Part shown: positions 16,968 through 25,639 of the stretch, in pieces
Numbering within the stretch: position 1 is the stretch's first letter
Layout of the letters: every line of letters begins with the position of its first letter
Source: DASZVP01 sp035546935
GTDB taxonomy: Bacteria > Patescibacteriota > Saccharimonadia > Saccharimonadales > UBA4665
Assembly: GCA_035546935.1 (NCBI GenBank)
Contig: DASZVP010000002.1
Coordinates: forward strand, 620,001 to 684,000
Length of the DNA: 64,000 bases
Direction of reading: 5' to 3'
Translations under genes and position numbers: made by a program
The notes under the pieces: model-generated
What the model was told of the DNA's origin: nothing
The model's input: the letters and a program-made list of their open reading frames with translations, nothing else
Database searches by the model: none

Positions 16968-18098
16968 CTAGAAGTGGATGAAGACCAGGCCAGTAGTGTA
17001 GCGCCAGCCCTCGGAGTACTGCCCGTTAAGCTGCTGGTTGTACTGTTGAACGTAGATTTCGTTACCGTTGACGGCTTCGACATACATGGCGTGACCGAAA
17101 GCGCCGGCGTTAGAAATAGCAATTGAACCTGGTGTCGGGTTGGTGTCGACAGGTATGCCAGCGGCACGGGCGTTATCATCCCATTGGTTGGCATTACCTA
17201 CACCGCCCCAATAAGGCATATCACGGTTGTTTTTGCCGGCCAAGTAATCTTGGTGAACGCGGAAAGCAGTGTAGCTGACGCACTCGCGATTATACATGCC
17301 CCAGGTATCAATCAGGCTGTCTTGCGGCGCATTAGCCCAGGCGTTCGGGTAACCGCCATTGTCCGGCGAACCCTTAAAATCACCGATGTTGTAGCGGTTG
17401 TTGGCAATGATCTGCTGGCGGCGCAATTCGGCAATCTGCGACGAGTTGGCGTTCAGCTGTGAATTGTAAGCGCTCTGCTGTCCTTCGTTGTATGCCAGCA
17501 ACTGATTTTGTTGCGCCTGCGCGCTGGCCAATTGGTCGTGCTGCGCCTGCTCGGAAGCGATTAAGGTATCGAGCTGCGCTTTTTGCTTTTGCAGCTGAGC
17601 CTGTAAAGCCGCGATCTGTGCAATCGTTTGTGTCAGCTGGTTCTGGACTGCAACCTGACCCTCTTCCTTGTCTACATAATCGCTCAAGTTTTTACTGCTG
17701 GCCAGCTCTTCAATTGTCGAGGTTTGGCCGTCAATGTACATCTGTTTGATAGTGGCGGCCAGGTTGGCCTTTTTGGTGTCAATATCTTGCTGGTTTTTGG
17801 TGATTTGGGCTTGCAGCGCCGCTTGCTGGGCCTGATTGGCGCTTAAAGCCGCCTGCACGCTGTCTATTTGTTGTTGCAACTGTGCGATCACCTGCTGGTA
17901 GCCGCTGGCGGCTGATTCCAGACCATTCAGCAAGCCCTGGATATTGGCATTTTGGCCGCGTAAGGCATTAATCTGATCATCAAATTGATCGGCATGCACA
18001 AAAGCTGCGCCACCGATGAGGCCTGCCAAAGTCAGCACACACGCCACAAGGCGTACGCGATGATACATTTTAATAATTGCCCGGTTTTGTTTTTGCAT
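16968..18098 (-). CDS. Secreted CHAP-domain peptidoglycan hydrolase with coiled coil (PcsB/CwlO-like)
   Basis: From ATG 18098 this 376-residue protein has a signal sequence (VRLVACVLTLAGLIGGAAFVHA), a long coiled coil rich in Gln/Ala (about residues 40-235) and a C-terminal CHAP domain with the catalytic Cys (YNRECVSYTAF) and His (FGHAMYVE). This is the layout of PcsB/CwlO-type hydrolases, which FtsEX activates at the septum; ftsE and ftsX are directly upstream, which supports that role. A second possible start is ATG 18068. The N-terminal extension to 18146 is basic and less likely. Confidence 0.88.
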   Translation of the reverse strand: MQKQNRAIIKMYHRVRLVACVLTLAGLIGGAAFVHADQFDDQINALRGQNANIQGLLNGLESAASGYQQVIAQLQQQIDSVQAALSANQAQQAALQAQITKNQQDIDTKKANLAATIKQMYIDGQTSTIEELASSKNLSDYVDKEEGQVAVQNQLTQTIAQIAALQAQLQKQKAQLDTLIASEQAQHDQLASAQAQQNQLLAYNEGQQSAYNSQLNANSSQIAELRRQQIIANNRYNIGDFKGSPDNGGYPNAWANAPQDSLIDTWGMYNRECVSYTAFRVHQDYLAGKNNRDMPYWGGVGNANQWDDNARAAGIPVDTNPTPGSIAISNAGAFGHAMYVEAVNGNEIYVQQYNQQLNGQYSEGWRYTTGLVFIHF

Positions 18099-18217
18099 AA
18101 TTTTGTTTTTGGTTATGCTACGCCTTAATATAACACGTTTGATCAAGTAGTTCTACCCCCTGCCCATCTCTTCACGCTCAAGAGATGAACTGAACTTTAA
18201 ATTAATGTTGCTGTTGT

Positions 18218-18342
18218 GAATAACAGACTCTGAAGATGCAGATTGGGATGAAAAGCGAGGCTCGCAAGCGAGCCGTATGGGTCATACGGTGAGCGCGAAC
18301 CGGAGCTTTTCGCCCGATATGCACTTCAGAATCTGTTATTTC
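18218..18342. ncRNA. 125-nt structured inverted repeat (candidate RNA or palindromic element)
   Basis: Two arms of about 38 nt (18218-18256 and 18305-18342) are complementary with few mismatches: both contain AATAACAGA, TCTGAAG, TGCA and GAAAAGC in the paired register. Between them are two perfect hairpins, GGCTCGC/GCGAGCC (18259-18274) and CCGTATG/CATACGG (18273-18289). The right arm includes the ftsX stop codon. It may be a small RNA, a 3' structure protecting the ftsEX message, or a palindromic repeat. The strand is not determined. Confidence 0.55.
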
Positions 18343-19277
18343 GTTTTAAATTTGAGGTAGCGGCGGGTCGCGATAACAGAAGAAGCCGCTCCCAGTAGTA
18401 TACCAAGCATTAGTTGTATGCCCAATAGTTGCAGAAAATGTTGATCAAAATAACTATTGGCGTAGCCAATGTCCAAGAGCCCCAGCGAGCTGGCCTGCAA
18501 GGCCGTGCTGGCAGCCACAAAAGCTTCATAAATAATAAAAACTGACGCAAAGGCTGAGAGAATACCGTAAACGGCGCTTTCCACCACAAACGGCCCACGA
18601 ATATACCAAGTGCTGGCGCCAAGCAAGCGCATAATTTGAATTTCGTCACGACGGTTAAATATGGCCATCTGAATCGTGTTAAAGATAATCAGCGCACAAA
18701 TGATTGTAAAAACAATGATGGCAATTACGCCAATTTCCCTGAGGACATTGGTGGCATGTGTAATCTTGTCGATCGCCTCTTTGCGGCTGCCGCTGTAGCT
18801 TGGCAGATCAGACTGCAGGTCTGCCACATCAGGCCGACTCAAGAAAGTTTTCAGATCGTTCAACTTATTGAGATCGATGGGCTTAATCAATATTGTAGCC
18901 GGCAGCGGGTTGGAAGTTTCGTTGATGGCTGTCAGCAGTTGTTGATTGCCGGCGTTCTGCTCTTCATACTTTTTTAGCGCGTCCTCTTTGCTCAAGTAAG
19001 TGACCTGCTTAACATTTGGCAGCGCCTTAATTTGCTTAATGAGCTGCGCGGTCTGGGTCGGTCCGGTGCTGTCTTTTAAGAATACGGATATGTCTATTTT
19101 GTTGGTTATGCCGGTGATAGTGTTTTCAAAAGTAGCGTTGGTAATGACTGAGAAAAGCACGATAGTCAACGTTACCACCATTACGGCCATGGCGGCCACC
19201 GCCAGGCTGATGTTGCGCATAAAGTTAACTATGCCGGTGTGGATGACGCGCCAGAGCGTGGTTAGTCTTCGTCTCAT
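18336..19277 (-). CDS. ftsX: Cell-division protein FtsX
   Basis: This 313-residue membrane protein has the FtsX layout: a cytoplasmic N-terminus, one helix (about residues 21-45), a large extracellular domain with ITNKIDISVFLKDSTG, and three C-terminal helices. With FtsE it forms an ABC-type complex that transmits ATP hydrolysis to an extracellular murein hydrolase. Its start overlaps the ftsE stop by 4 nt, and the CHAP hydrolase follows downstream. Confidence 0.94.
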   Translation of the reverse strand: MRRRLTTLWRVIHTGIVNFMRNISLAVAAMAVMVVTLTIVLFSVITNATFENTITGITNKIDISVFLKDSTGPTQTAQLIKQIKALPNVKQVTYLSKEDALKKYEEQNAGNQQLLTAINETSNPLPATILIKPIDLNKLNDLKTFLSRPDVADLQSDLPSYSGSRKEAIDKITHATNVLREIGVIAIIVFTIICALIIFNTIQMAIFNRRDEIQIMRLLGASTWYIRGPFVVESAVYGILSAFASVFIIYEAFVAASTALQASSLGLLDIGYANSYFDQHFLQLLGIQLMLGILLGAASSVIATRRYLKFKTK

Positions 19278-19957
19278 ATCTTGTATCCGGAGTTGGCTTT
19301 ATCAGAGGTAATTTTGCCCTGTTGGACGGTAATCACGCGGCGCTTTAGCTTGTTCACAATATCGACGTTGTGGGTGGTCAGTAGCACGGTTGTGCCATAG
19401 CGGTTAATTTTTTCCAGCACTTTAATAACGTCCCAGGCGTGCTTGGGGTCGAGGTTGCCGGTTGGCTCATCGGCAATTAAAATTCGCGGCTGCCGAACAA
19501 TGGCGCGGGCAATGGCCACGCGCTGGCGCTCGCCACCAGACAATTCCAGCGGCATACGCTTTTCCTTGCCCTTCAGGTTCACGATGTCTAATACTTTGGG
19601 CACAGTGTTGCGAATTTCCTTGTTGCTGGCGCCGACCATTTCCAGTGCAAAAGCCACGTTTTCGAAAACGTTCTTGTTGGGCAACAGTTTAAAATCTTGG
19701 AAAACAACGCCAATTTTGCGGCGCAGCATCGGGATGTCTTTGTCTTTGAGCTTGTCGTAATCAATGCCGCCAACAATAATTTTGCCGCTGGTTGGCCGCT
19801 CTTCGCGGGTTAAAAGGCGCAGCAGCGTAGTCTTGCCAGCACCACTCTGCCCGACGACGATCACAAACTCTTTGGGCTCGACATGTAAAGAGATGCGGTC
19901 CAGCGCCGGCGACAAATCACGGCTATAACTTTTTGTTACCCTGTCGAGCAGAATCAT
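19274..19957 (-). CDS. ftsE: Cell-division ATP-binding protein FtsE
   Basis: This 227-residue ABC ATPase has a Walker A box (GQSGAGKTTLLRLL), Q-loop (VVFQDFKLL), signature LSGGERQRVAIARA and Walker B (ILIADEPTGNLDP), with the D-loop following. It pairs with FtsX. ATG 19957 is chosen because MILLDRVTKSY is the usual FtsE N-terminus; the frame allows two more codons (19963). It is 21 nt downstream of prfB on the same strand, as in Bacillus and Clostridium. Confidence 0.95.
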   Translation of the reverse strand: MILLDRVTKSYSRDLSPALDRISLHVEPKEFVIVVGQSGAGKTTLLRLLTREERPTSGKIIVGGIDYDKLKDKDIPMLRRKIGVVFQDFKLLPNKNVFENVAFALEMVGASNKEIRNTVPKVLDIVNLKGKEKRMPLELSGGERQRVAIARAIVRQPRILIADEPTGNLDPKHAWDVIKVLEKINRYGTTVLLTTHNVDIVNKLKRRVITVQQGKITSDKANSGYKI

Positions 19958-19978
19958 TAGCACTATTATAACAGAAAA

Positions 19979-21064
19979 TTAGCTGCTGAGAGTGTGTTCG
20001 AGATAGGCGTTAATCAGCTCGTCGAGATGGCCGTCGAGCACTTTGTCTGGATCTGAAGTTTCGTAACCAGTACGCAGGTCCTTGACCTGTTTATAGGGGT
20101 GCAGCACGTAACTGCGGATCTGATTGCCCCAGGCGGCTTGCTCGTTTGGGCCTTTGAGCTCGCTGAGCTTCTCGGCGTGCTGCTCAAGCTGAAGCTGGGC
20201 CAAACGCCCCCGGAGAATTGCCAGCGCAGTTTCCTTGTTTTGAAGCTGCGAGCGCTCATTTTGAATGGCTACGCAAATGCCAGTTGGCAGGTGTGTCACC
20301 CGCACTGCCGAGTCTGTGGTATTAACAGATTGGCCGCCATGGCCGCCGGAGCGATAAACATCGATTTTTAAGTCATTTTCATCGATTTCAACTTCTTCGG
20401 GTTGGTCGATTTTAGGCATTACTTCCACTTTGGCAAAGCTGGTCTGCCTCAGATTGTCGGCGTTGAACGGACTGAGACGCACAAGCCGGTGAACGCCATG
20501 TTCACCCTTTAATTTGCCGTAAGCATAGGGTCCGTCAACCTCTACGGTAATGCTCTTTAAGCCGGCTTCTTCGCCGGCAGACTCGTCGACAACTCGGACT
20601 TCCCATCTGTTATTTTCTGAAAACCGCTGGTACATCCTGAACAAAATTTGTGTCCAATCTTGCGCATCGGTGCCACCTGCCCCGGCCGACAAAGTCAGCA
20701 CAGCAGCATGATCGTCATATGCTCCACTAAACTTTAAATCATCTTTTAAGGCCGAAAGCTGGTCGTTTAGTTCGTTTAATTGGCCAGTCAATTCCCCTTC
20801 CAGGCTGACATCGTTGAGTGCTAATAGCTCCTGCAGATCGTGAAGTTTTGCCTGCAAGCTGGTCCAAGGCTCAACGCGGGCTTCCAGCTTGGCAATTTGT
20901 TTCATTGTGGCCTGTGCCGCCGTGGAATCATCCCAAAAACCTGCTGCTTGGCTGGCCGATTGTAGGCTTTGGAGTTGCTTTTGTAGATCGGCGATTTTTA
21001 GGCGCTCAAGAGCGGCTGACAGATCAGCAGCTAGCAGCGAGGTTTGCCTTTTGAGTTCGTCCAT
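19979..21064 (-). CDS. prfB: Peptide chain release factor 2
   Basis: The 361-residue protein recognises UGA and UAA stops. It has the RF2 SPF motif (RLVRLSPFNADNLRQTSF) and the GGQ loop (SGGHGGQSVNTTDSAVRV). The start at ATG 21064 is chosen because a TGATATACT extended -10 box (TATACT at 21073-21078) ends 8 nt upstream and because the frame further upstream is non-conserved. No in-frame TGA or shift site is present, so the well-known RF2 autoregulatory frameshift is absent. A 24-bp double palindrome lies just upstream. Confidence 0.95.
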   Translation of the reverse strand: MDELKRQTSLLAADLSAALERLKIADLQKQLQSLQSASQAAGFWDDSTAAQATMKQIAKLEARVEPWTSLQAKLHDLQELLALNDVSLEGELTGQLNELNDQLSALKDDLKFSGAYDDHAAVLTLSAGAGGTDAQDWTQILFRMYQRFSENNRWEVRVVDESAGEEAGLKSITVEVDGPYAYGKLKGEHGVHRLVRLSPFNADNLRQTSFAKVEVMPKIDQPEEVEIDENDLKIDVYRSGGHGGQSVNTTDSAVRVTHLPTGICVAIQNERSQLQNKETALAILRGRLAQLQLEQHAEKLSELKGPNEQAAWGNQIRSYVLHPYKQVKDLRTGYETSDPDKVLDGHLDELINAYLEHTLSS

Positions 21065-21072
21065 ATCTGTTA

Positions 21073-21078
21073 AGTATA
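21073..21078 (-). promoter_or_regulatory. Extended -10 box of the prfB promoter
   Basis: TGATATACT is read on the minus strand (TATACT core). It lies 8 nt from the prfB ATG, so the transcript would have almost no leader. The -35 region would overlap the double palindrome at 21099-21122. Confidence 0.65.
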
Positions 21079-21098
21079 TCAGTTTAGTGTTTTTAGCT

Positions 21099-21122
21099 GA
21101 GTATATACAGAGTATATACTCG
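21099..21122. promoter_or_regulatory. Double palindrome operator, copy 1 (prfB)
   Basis: GAGTATATAC followed by AG and then AGTATATACTCG: two staggered copies of the 12-bp palindrome GAGTATATACTC. It overlaps the expected -35 region of prfB. It is one of five copies in the window. Confidence 0.75.
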
Positions 21123-21135
21123 CTCTGAAAAGCTG

Positions 21136-22437
21136 TTACACTTTGGTGTTGCCAGTCCAGAGCGGGGCCAGCTGCTGATGCAACTGTGCCGCAAAGTCGG
21201 CGCCGCAGTTGCCAAGCACGCCCAAACCCCATAATTTTTCGGCAAACATATCAGCCGCCACGGCCACCATTTCTTCCTTGGTCACAGATTTGATGCGCTC
21301 GGGCACACGATAATAGTCTTCTATAACTCCATCAAAGAAGTAACGGCCGGCGTAGCCTGCCCCGGTCCCGCCGACAGTTTGGGCGCTACGCTGGAAACGG
21401 CCCAAGGCGTACTGTTTGGTGCTGGCAATTTCGTCGTCGTTGATGTCGCCGGCTATGACTTTGCTGACTTCGTCGATAACAATTTTCAGCAGCGGCGCGG
21501 CGTTTTTGTCCGAAACCTGGGCGCCAAACCACCAGTTGCTGGCATCGCGGGTTTGGCTGAGACCGGAGTTCATGCCATAAACCAGACCGCGTTCGCGGGC
21601 CGTGCCCAGAATTTTGGAATACAGGGTTTCGGTCAGCATGGTATTTAACAGATTGAGCGCATCAGTTTCGGGATCGCTCAGGCGGCGTTTGCGGAAAGTG
21701 TCTATATAGAAATAAAGGTTTTCGACGGTGTCGTTCGGGACGTAAATTGGCCCGTCGAGGTGGTGCGGCTTTTCGGTAGGCAGCGCAAAACGCTTGCCTG
21801 TTGTGGGCAGATCGATGTTGCCCATCAGCTGCTCAATTTGCTCGCGGCGGCCTGGCGTAAAGTTGCCGGCAAACACAAAACGCATATTGTGTGTGTGGTG
21901 CGTGCGCTGGTAATGCTCGCGGACATCATCGACTTTAACGTTGTTCATGAGCTCCAGGCGCTCGCCATCGGTTTTGGCTATTAGGCCAAAGGCTTCGCGC
22001 ATTTCGAGGCTAAGACGGCGGAAGTGGTTATTGCTGCGGGCCGCCATCTCTTCTTGCACATTGCCGAATTCGGCGCGGAACTCATCTTCCAGAAATAGCG
22101 GCTTGGTGATCGATGTCAGCAGTAGGCCAAGCACGCGGTCCCACTCAAAATCTGCGCATTCAGCTTCGTAAACGATGTCGTAAACACCGGTGGTGGCATT
22201 GGAATAGGCGCCGTTTTTCTCCAGCTCAGCCTGAAAATCACGGGCCTTAGGGATTAGCTCGTTTGCACCCAGCAAAACGTGTTCCATTAGGTGCGGCACT
22301 TCCCATTTTTTAGGATCGACCAGATATTCGCCGGCCCTAAAATCAATGTCGAAAGTCATCACCGAAGCATCGGGAATGTGAATTAACAGCCCGGCTGCCC
22401 CATTTTTAAGCTTCAGTTCGCTAACTTTGTGCTTCAC
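21136..22437 (-). CDS. M16-family zinc metallopeptidase
   Basis: This 433-residue protein has the inverted zinc motif HxxEH (H49-L50-M51-E52-H53) and the distal metal-binding Glu in NVQEEMAAR, as in M16 peptidases (insulysin/pitrilysin/processing peptidases). The C-terminal half is the inactive paired domain (GGTGAGYAGRYFFDG). It may degrade peptides or process precursor proteins; there is no signal peptide, so it is likely cytoplasmic. It lies between secA and prfB, an unusual insertion in this conserved cluster. Confidence 0.9.
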   Translation of the reverse strand: MKHKVSELKLKNGAAGLLIHIPDASVMTFDIDFRAGEYLVDPKKWEVPHLMEHVLLGANELIPKARDFQAELEKNGAYSNATTGVYDIVYEAECADFEWDRVLGLLLTSITKPLFLEDEFRAEFGNVQEEMAARSNNHFRRLSLEMREAFGLIAKTDGERLELMNNVKVDDVREHYQRTHHTHNMRFVFAGNFTPGRREQIEQLMGNIDLPTTGKRFALPTEKPHHLDGPIYVPNDTVENLYFYIDTFRKRRLSDPETDALNLLNTMLTETLYSKILGTARERGLVYGMNSGLSQTRDASNWWFGAQVSDKNAAPLLKIVIDEVSKVIAGDINDDEIASTKQYALGRFQRSAQTVGGTGAGYAGRYFFDGVIEDYYRVPERIKSVTKEEMVAVAADMFAEKLWGLGVLGNCGADFAAQLHQQLAPLWTGNTKV

Positions 22438-22449
22438 TTATGCGACCCG

Positions 22450-25056
22450 TTACTTGCGCCGACGGGCTGCAGATTTACGTTTGCGCTCTTGTTTGCGGGC
22501 TTTTTTGCGGGCGTTGGCTTGCTGATGTTGAACGGCCTGAGCGGTTCGGCGGTCGACAAAGTCGGCAGCTTCGAATTCAGTTTCGGCGCTGGTGATCTGG
22601 TTAGCGTTGCTGACGGAGCCGCGGGCAGCGCGGGTCAACTCGGTTTCAGTGGCGCGGTCCAGCTCTTCCTGGCTAATCGGCTCGGCGTGGAACAGCGTGC
22701 GCAGCGTGTCGTGGCGCAGCGTGTTCTGCATCTCGTCGAAGAGCAGCTGCCCGCGGCGGCGATATTCCACCAACGGGTCCTGCTGGCCAACACTCATCCA
22801 GTGAATGCCTTCGCGCAAGTGGTCCATGTTTTCCAGATGCTGCATCCAAAGGTTATCCAAGACCTGCAGGTAAACATCCCGTTCAACCTTACGCAAAACT
22901 TCGGCTGTGAACGACGCTTCGCGGGCGTTATAAAGCTCTTTGGCCTCTGTTAAGAGCACCTCGGCGAACTTGTCGGCGTTGGTGTCAAACAGGCGGTCCA
23001 GTGTGGCTTCGTCAAATGGAAAAACTTCGCGCAGAGCGTCATCGAACTGGTCGGTGGTGACGACATCGGAGGCCATCAGGGCCTTTACTTCCTCTTCGAT
23101 AAAGATACGGATACGCTTTTTAATATCCTGGGAGCGTAAAATTTCGCGGCGCATGGCATAGGTCGCCTTACGGTGGCGGTTCATGACATCGTCGTACTGA
23201 ACGACGCTTTTACGCTGGTCAAAGTGATAGCCTTCGACTTTCTTCTGGGCGCCTTCCAAAGATTTGCTGATCATGCGGTTTTCGATCGGCGTGTCGTCAT
23301 CGACAGCCAGGCGCTCCATAATGCCGCTGATGCGGTCACCGCCGAAGATACGCATTAGATCATCTTCGGTACTGACAAAGAACTGCGTCACACCCGGGTC
23401 ACCCTGGCGGCCGGCACGGCCGCGCAGCTGGTTGTCGATACGGCGTGATTCGTGACGCTCAGAACCGAGCACAAACAGACCGCCCAGTTCCTTAACGCCC
23501 TTGCCCAATACAATGTCGGTACCACGACCGGCAATGTTGGTGGCCAGAGTTACGGCGCCTTTTTCACCAGCTTTGGCGACAATAGCAGCTTCACGTTCGT
23601 TGTTCTTAGCGTTCAAGACTTGGTGCGGCACATTGGCTTTAGTTAGCATGGCGCCCAATGCTTCGTTTTTCTCAATGGAAGCCGTACCCAACAGTACTGG
23701 CTGACCCTTAGTGTGCAGACGCTGAACCTCACGCACAATGGCACGGAATTTGGCTTTTTCGGTACGATAAATGCGGTCGGTACGGTCCTGGCGAGCAATC
23801 GGACGGTTCGGCGGAATCTCCACCACATCCATCTTGTAAATCTGATGGAACTCTTCAGCCTCGGTCAGCGCCGTACCGGTCATGCCGGCCAGCTTGTCGT
23901 ACAAACGGAAATAGTTCTGGAAGGAGATCGTGGCCAGAGTCATCGACTCCTGCTGCACTTCTACGCCTTCCTTCGCTTCTATAGCCTGGTGCAGGCCTTC
24001 GTTGTAGCGCCGGCCCGGCAGCAAACGGCCGGTAAATTCGTCGACAATCACCACTTCCCCTTCGCGTGTCACAACATAATCTTTGTCGCGGGTGAATAAA
24101 GCGTGCGCCCGCAACGCCTGCTGCAAGTGGTAAATGGTGCGGATGTTTTCTGAGCCGTACAGGTTGTCAATGTCCAAAATCTTCTGAACCTTTTCCACGC
24201 CAGCATCTGTTAAGATGACAGTTTTACGCTTTTCATCGGTCTCGAAGTGCTTGTCTTTACTCAACTGACGGACGACCTTGGCAAACTGCGAATAAGCCGT
24301 GCCGCTGGTGACGCTGGGCGCACTAATAATCAGCGGCGTGCGGGCCTCGTCAATCAAAATCGAGTCGGCTTCGTCGACGATCGCAAAGTTTAAATCGCGC
24401 TGGCGGAGCTGATCTTCTTCTCGGACCATGTTGTCGCGTAAGTAATCAAAGCCATATTCATTATTGGTGCCGTAAGTAATGTCGGCGGCGTAAGCTTCCT
24501 GGCGGGTGCAGGGTTTGAGGTGGTGGAAGCGAGGATCTTCGTGATCTTTGTTCTCAAATTTGGGGTCATAAATATAGCTGTAGTCAGCAATAATTACCCC
24601 TGTTGACAGACCCAAAAAGTGATAAACTTCGGCCATCCAGCCGGCGTCACGCTGCGCCAGATAGTCGTTAACCGTCACGACATGTACGCCCTTTTCAGTC
24701 AGGGCATTCAGGTAAACCGGCGCAGTAGCCACCAAGGTTTTACCTTCACCGGTCTTCATTTCCGCTACATTACCTTCGTGCAGCACCATGCCACCAATCA
24801 GCTGCACGTCGAAGTGGCGCTGTTTGAGCGTGCGGGTAGCAGCCTCGCGAACAACAGCGAAGGCGTCCGGCAAAATAGCGTCCAAAGACTCTTTTTTCAG
24901 GCGCTTTTTAAGCTCGTCGGTCTGCTCTTTTAGCTGCTTATCGGTAAGCTTGCTGTACTTGTCAGCCAGCTTATTAACTTCTTCCACGCGCTTGCGCAGG
25001 CGCTTAACAGTTTTGGCCTGCGGGTCTCCCAGAATCTTTTTTAAGACAATATTCAT
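22450..25056 (-). CDS. secA: Protein translocase ATPase SecA
   Basis: This 868-residue ATPase drives preprotein export through SecYEG. It shows the Walker A motif MKTGEGKTLVATAPVYLNAL, Walker B-type DEADSI (VDEADSILIDEARTPLI), the preprotein-binding domain and the motif GRAGRQGDPG. The C-terminus is basic (RKKARKQERKRKSAARRRK) and lacks the usual CxCx8C(H/C) zinc site, which in other bacteria contacts SecB; this is consistent with no SecB. hpf lies upstream, prfB and ftsEX downstream. Confidence 0.97.
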   Translation of the reverse strand: MNIVLKKILGDPQAKTVKRLRKRVEEVNKLADKYSKLTDKQLKEQTDELKKRLKKESLDAILPDAFAVVREAATRTLKQRHFDVQLIGGMVLHEGNVAEMKTGEGKTLVATAPVYLNALTEKGVHVVTVNDYLAQRDAGWMAEVYHFLGLSTGVIIADYSYIYDPKFENKDHEDPRFHHLKPCTRQEAYAADITYGTNNEYGFDYLRDNMVREEDQLRQRDLNFAIVDEADSILIDEARTPLIISAPSVTSGTAYSQFAKVVRQLSKDKHFETDEKRKTVILTDAGVEKVQKILDIDNLYGSENIRTIYHLQQALRAHALFTRDKDYVVTREGEVVIVDEFTGRLLPGRRYNEGLHQAIEAKEGVEVQQESMTLATISFQNYFRLYDKLAGMTGTALTEAEEFHQIYKMDVVEIPPNRPIARQDRTDRIYRTEKAKFRAIVREVQRLHTKGQPVLLGTASIEKNEALGAMLTKANVPHQVLNAKNNEREAAIVAKAGEKGAVTLATNIAGRGTDIVLGKGVKELGGLFVLGSERHESRRIDNQLRGRAGRQGDPGVTQFFVSTEDDLMRIFGGDRISGIMERLAVDDDTPIENRMISKSLEGAQKKVEGYHFDQRKSVVQYDDVMNRHRKATYAMRREILRSQDIKKRIRIFIEEEVKALMASDVVTTDQFDDALREVFPFDEATLDRLFDTNADKFAEVLLTEAKELYNAREASFTAEVLRKVERDVYLQVLDNLWMQHLENMDHLREGIHWMSVGQQDPLVEYRRRGQLLFDEMQNTLRHDTLRTLFHAEPISQEELDRATETELTRAARGSVSNANQITSAETEFEAADFVDRRTAQAVQHQQANARKKARKQERKRKSAARRRK

Positions 25057-25242
25057 AAGGCTTAAGCGGTCTCTCCCCTGTTAGATTTGGACGAAGGTAT
25101 CTGCCCAATTATAGCCGTATTCCTAGAGAAAATCGAGGGTTTTGCCAGGTTTGACAACATTAATTTTTCGGGAAGTAAAAAATGATATCACGCTGATAGC
25201 ATTTTTCGCTCACCTGTTTTTGGGATGGGCACAGCCTATGTG
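25057..25242 (-). promoter_or_regulatory. Intergenic region between hpf and secA with a secA promoter
   Basis: This 186-nt gap holds a TATAAT -10 box on the minus strand (25108-25113) about 50 nt before the secA ATG, with no good -35. A GGGGAGAG stretch close to the start codon lies too far upstream (about 18 nt) to be a normal Shine-Dalgarno. I see no tRNA and no strong hairpin. Confidence 0.4.
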
Positions 25243-25599
25243 TTAGCGACGGTTCAGGCGCGCGAACAGATGGCGATGCAGCTTGCCACTTGCGTGCTGG
25301 TCGCGGAACTTAGTAATTTGCTGTTTGAGCTTCGCTTCAACGATATCGACGGCTGCATACATGTTAAGCGTGCTTTCGCGGACAGTGATTGTTTCGTGCG
25401 GTACATGTAACACAACTTCGCAGGTGCAGTGGCGATTATCTTTAGCTTTGCCTTCTTTTAAAATGACTTCGGCGTGGGCGCTGGGGCGCCAAGCCCGCGG
25501 CAAATAGCGATCGAGACCGCCGATTTTGCGATTAACATAGCGCTGCAAACGTTCGTCAACCTTGGTGTGTACTCCGCGAATTTCAAACTTTTGAAACAT
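25243..25599 (-). CDS. hpf: Ribosome hibernation promoting factor (short HPF/RaiA family)
   Basis: This 118-residue protein has the single HPF/RaiA alpha-beta domain: FEIRGVHTKVDERLQRYVNRKIGGLDRYL and DNRHCTCEVVLHVPHETITVRESTLNMYAAVDIVEAKLKQQI. It binds the small subunit and shuts down or protects idle ribosomes. It lacks the C-terminal dimerisation domain of long HPF. It sits upstream of secA, as in Bacillus and Clostridium. Confidence 0.92.
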   Translation of the reverse strand: MFQKFEIRGVHTKVDERLQRYVNRKIGGLDRYLPRAWRPSAHAEVILKEGKAKDNRHCTCEVVLHVPHETITVRESTLNMYAAVDIVEAKLKQQITKFRDQHASGKLHRHLFARLNRR

Positions 25600-25639
25600 A
25601 ATGCCCTGTCATTTTACGCTTACCTCCCTGTTTTGACTG

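Noticed and set aside
19979..21064. Programmed frameshift in prfB
   Set aside because: The RF2 frame is continuous from ATG 21064, and there is no in-frame TGA or CTTTGA slip site in the first 30 codons.
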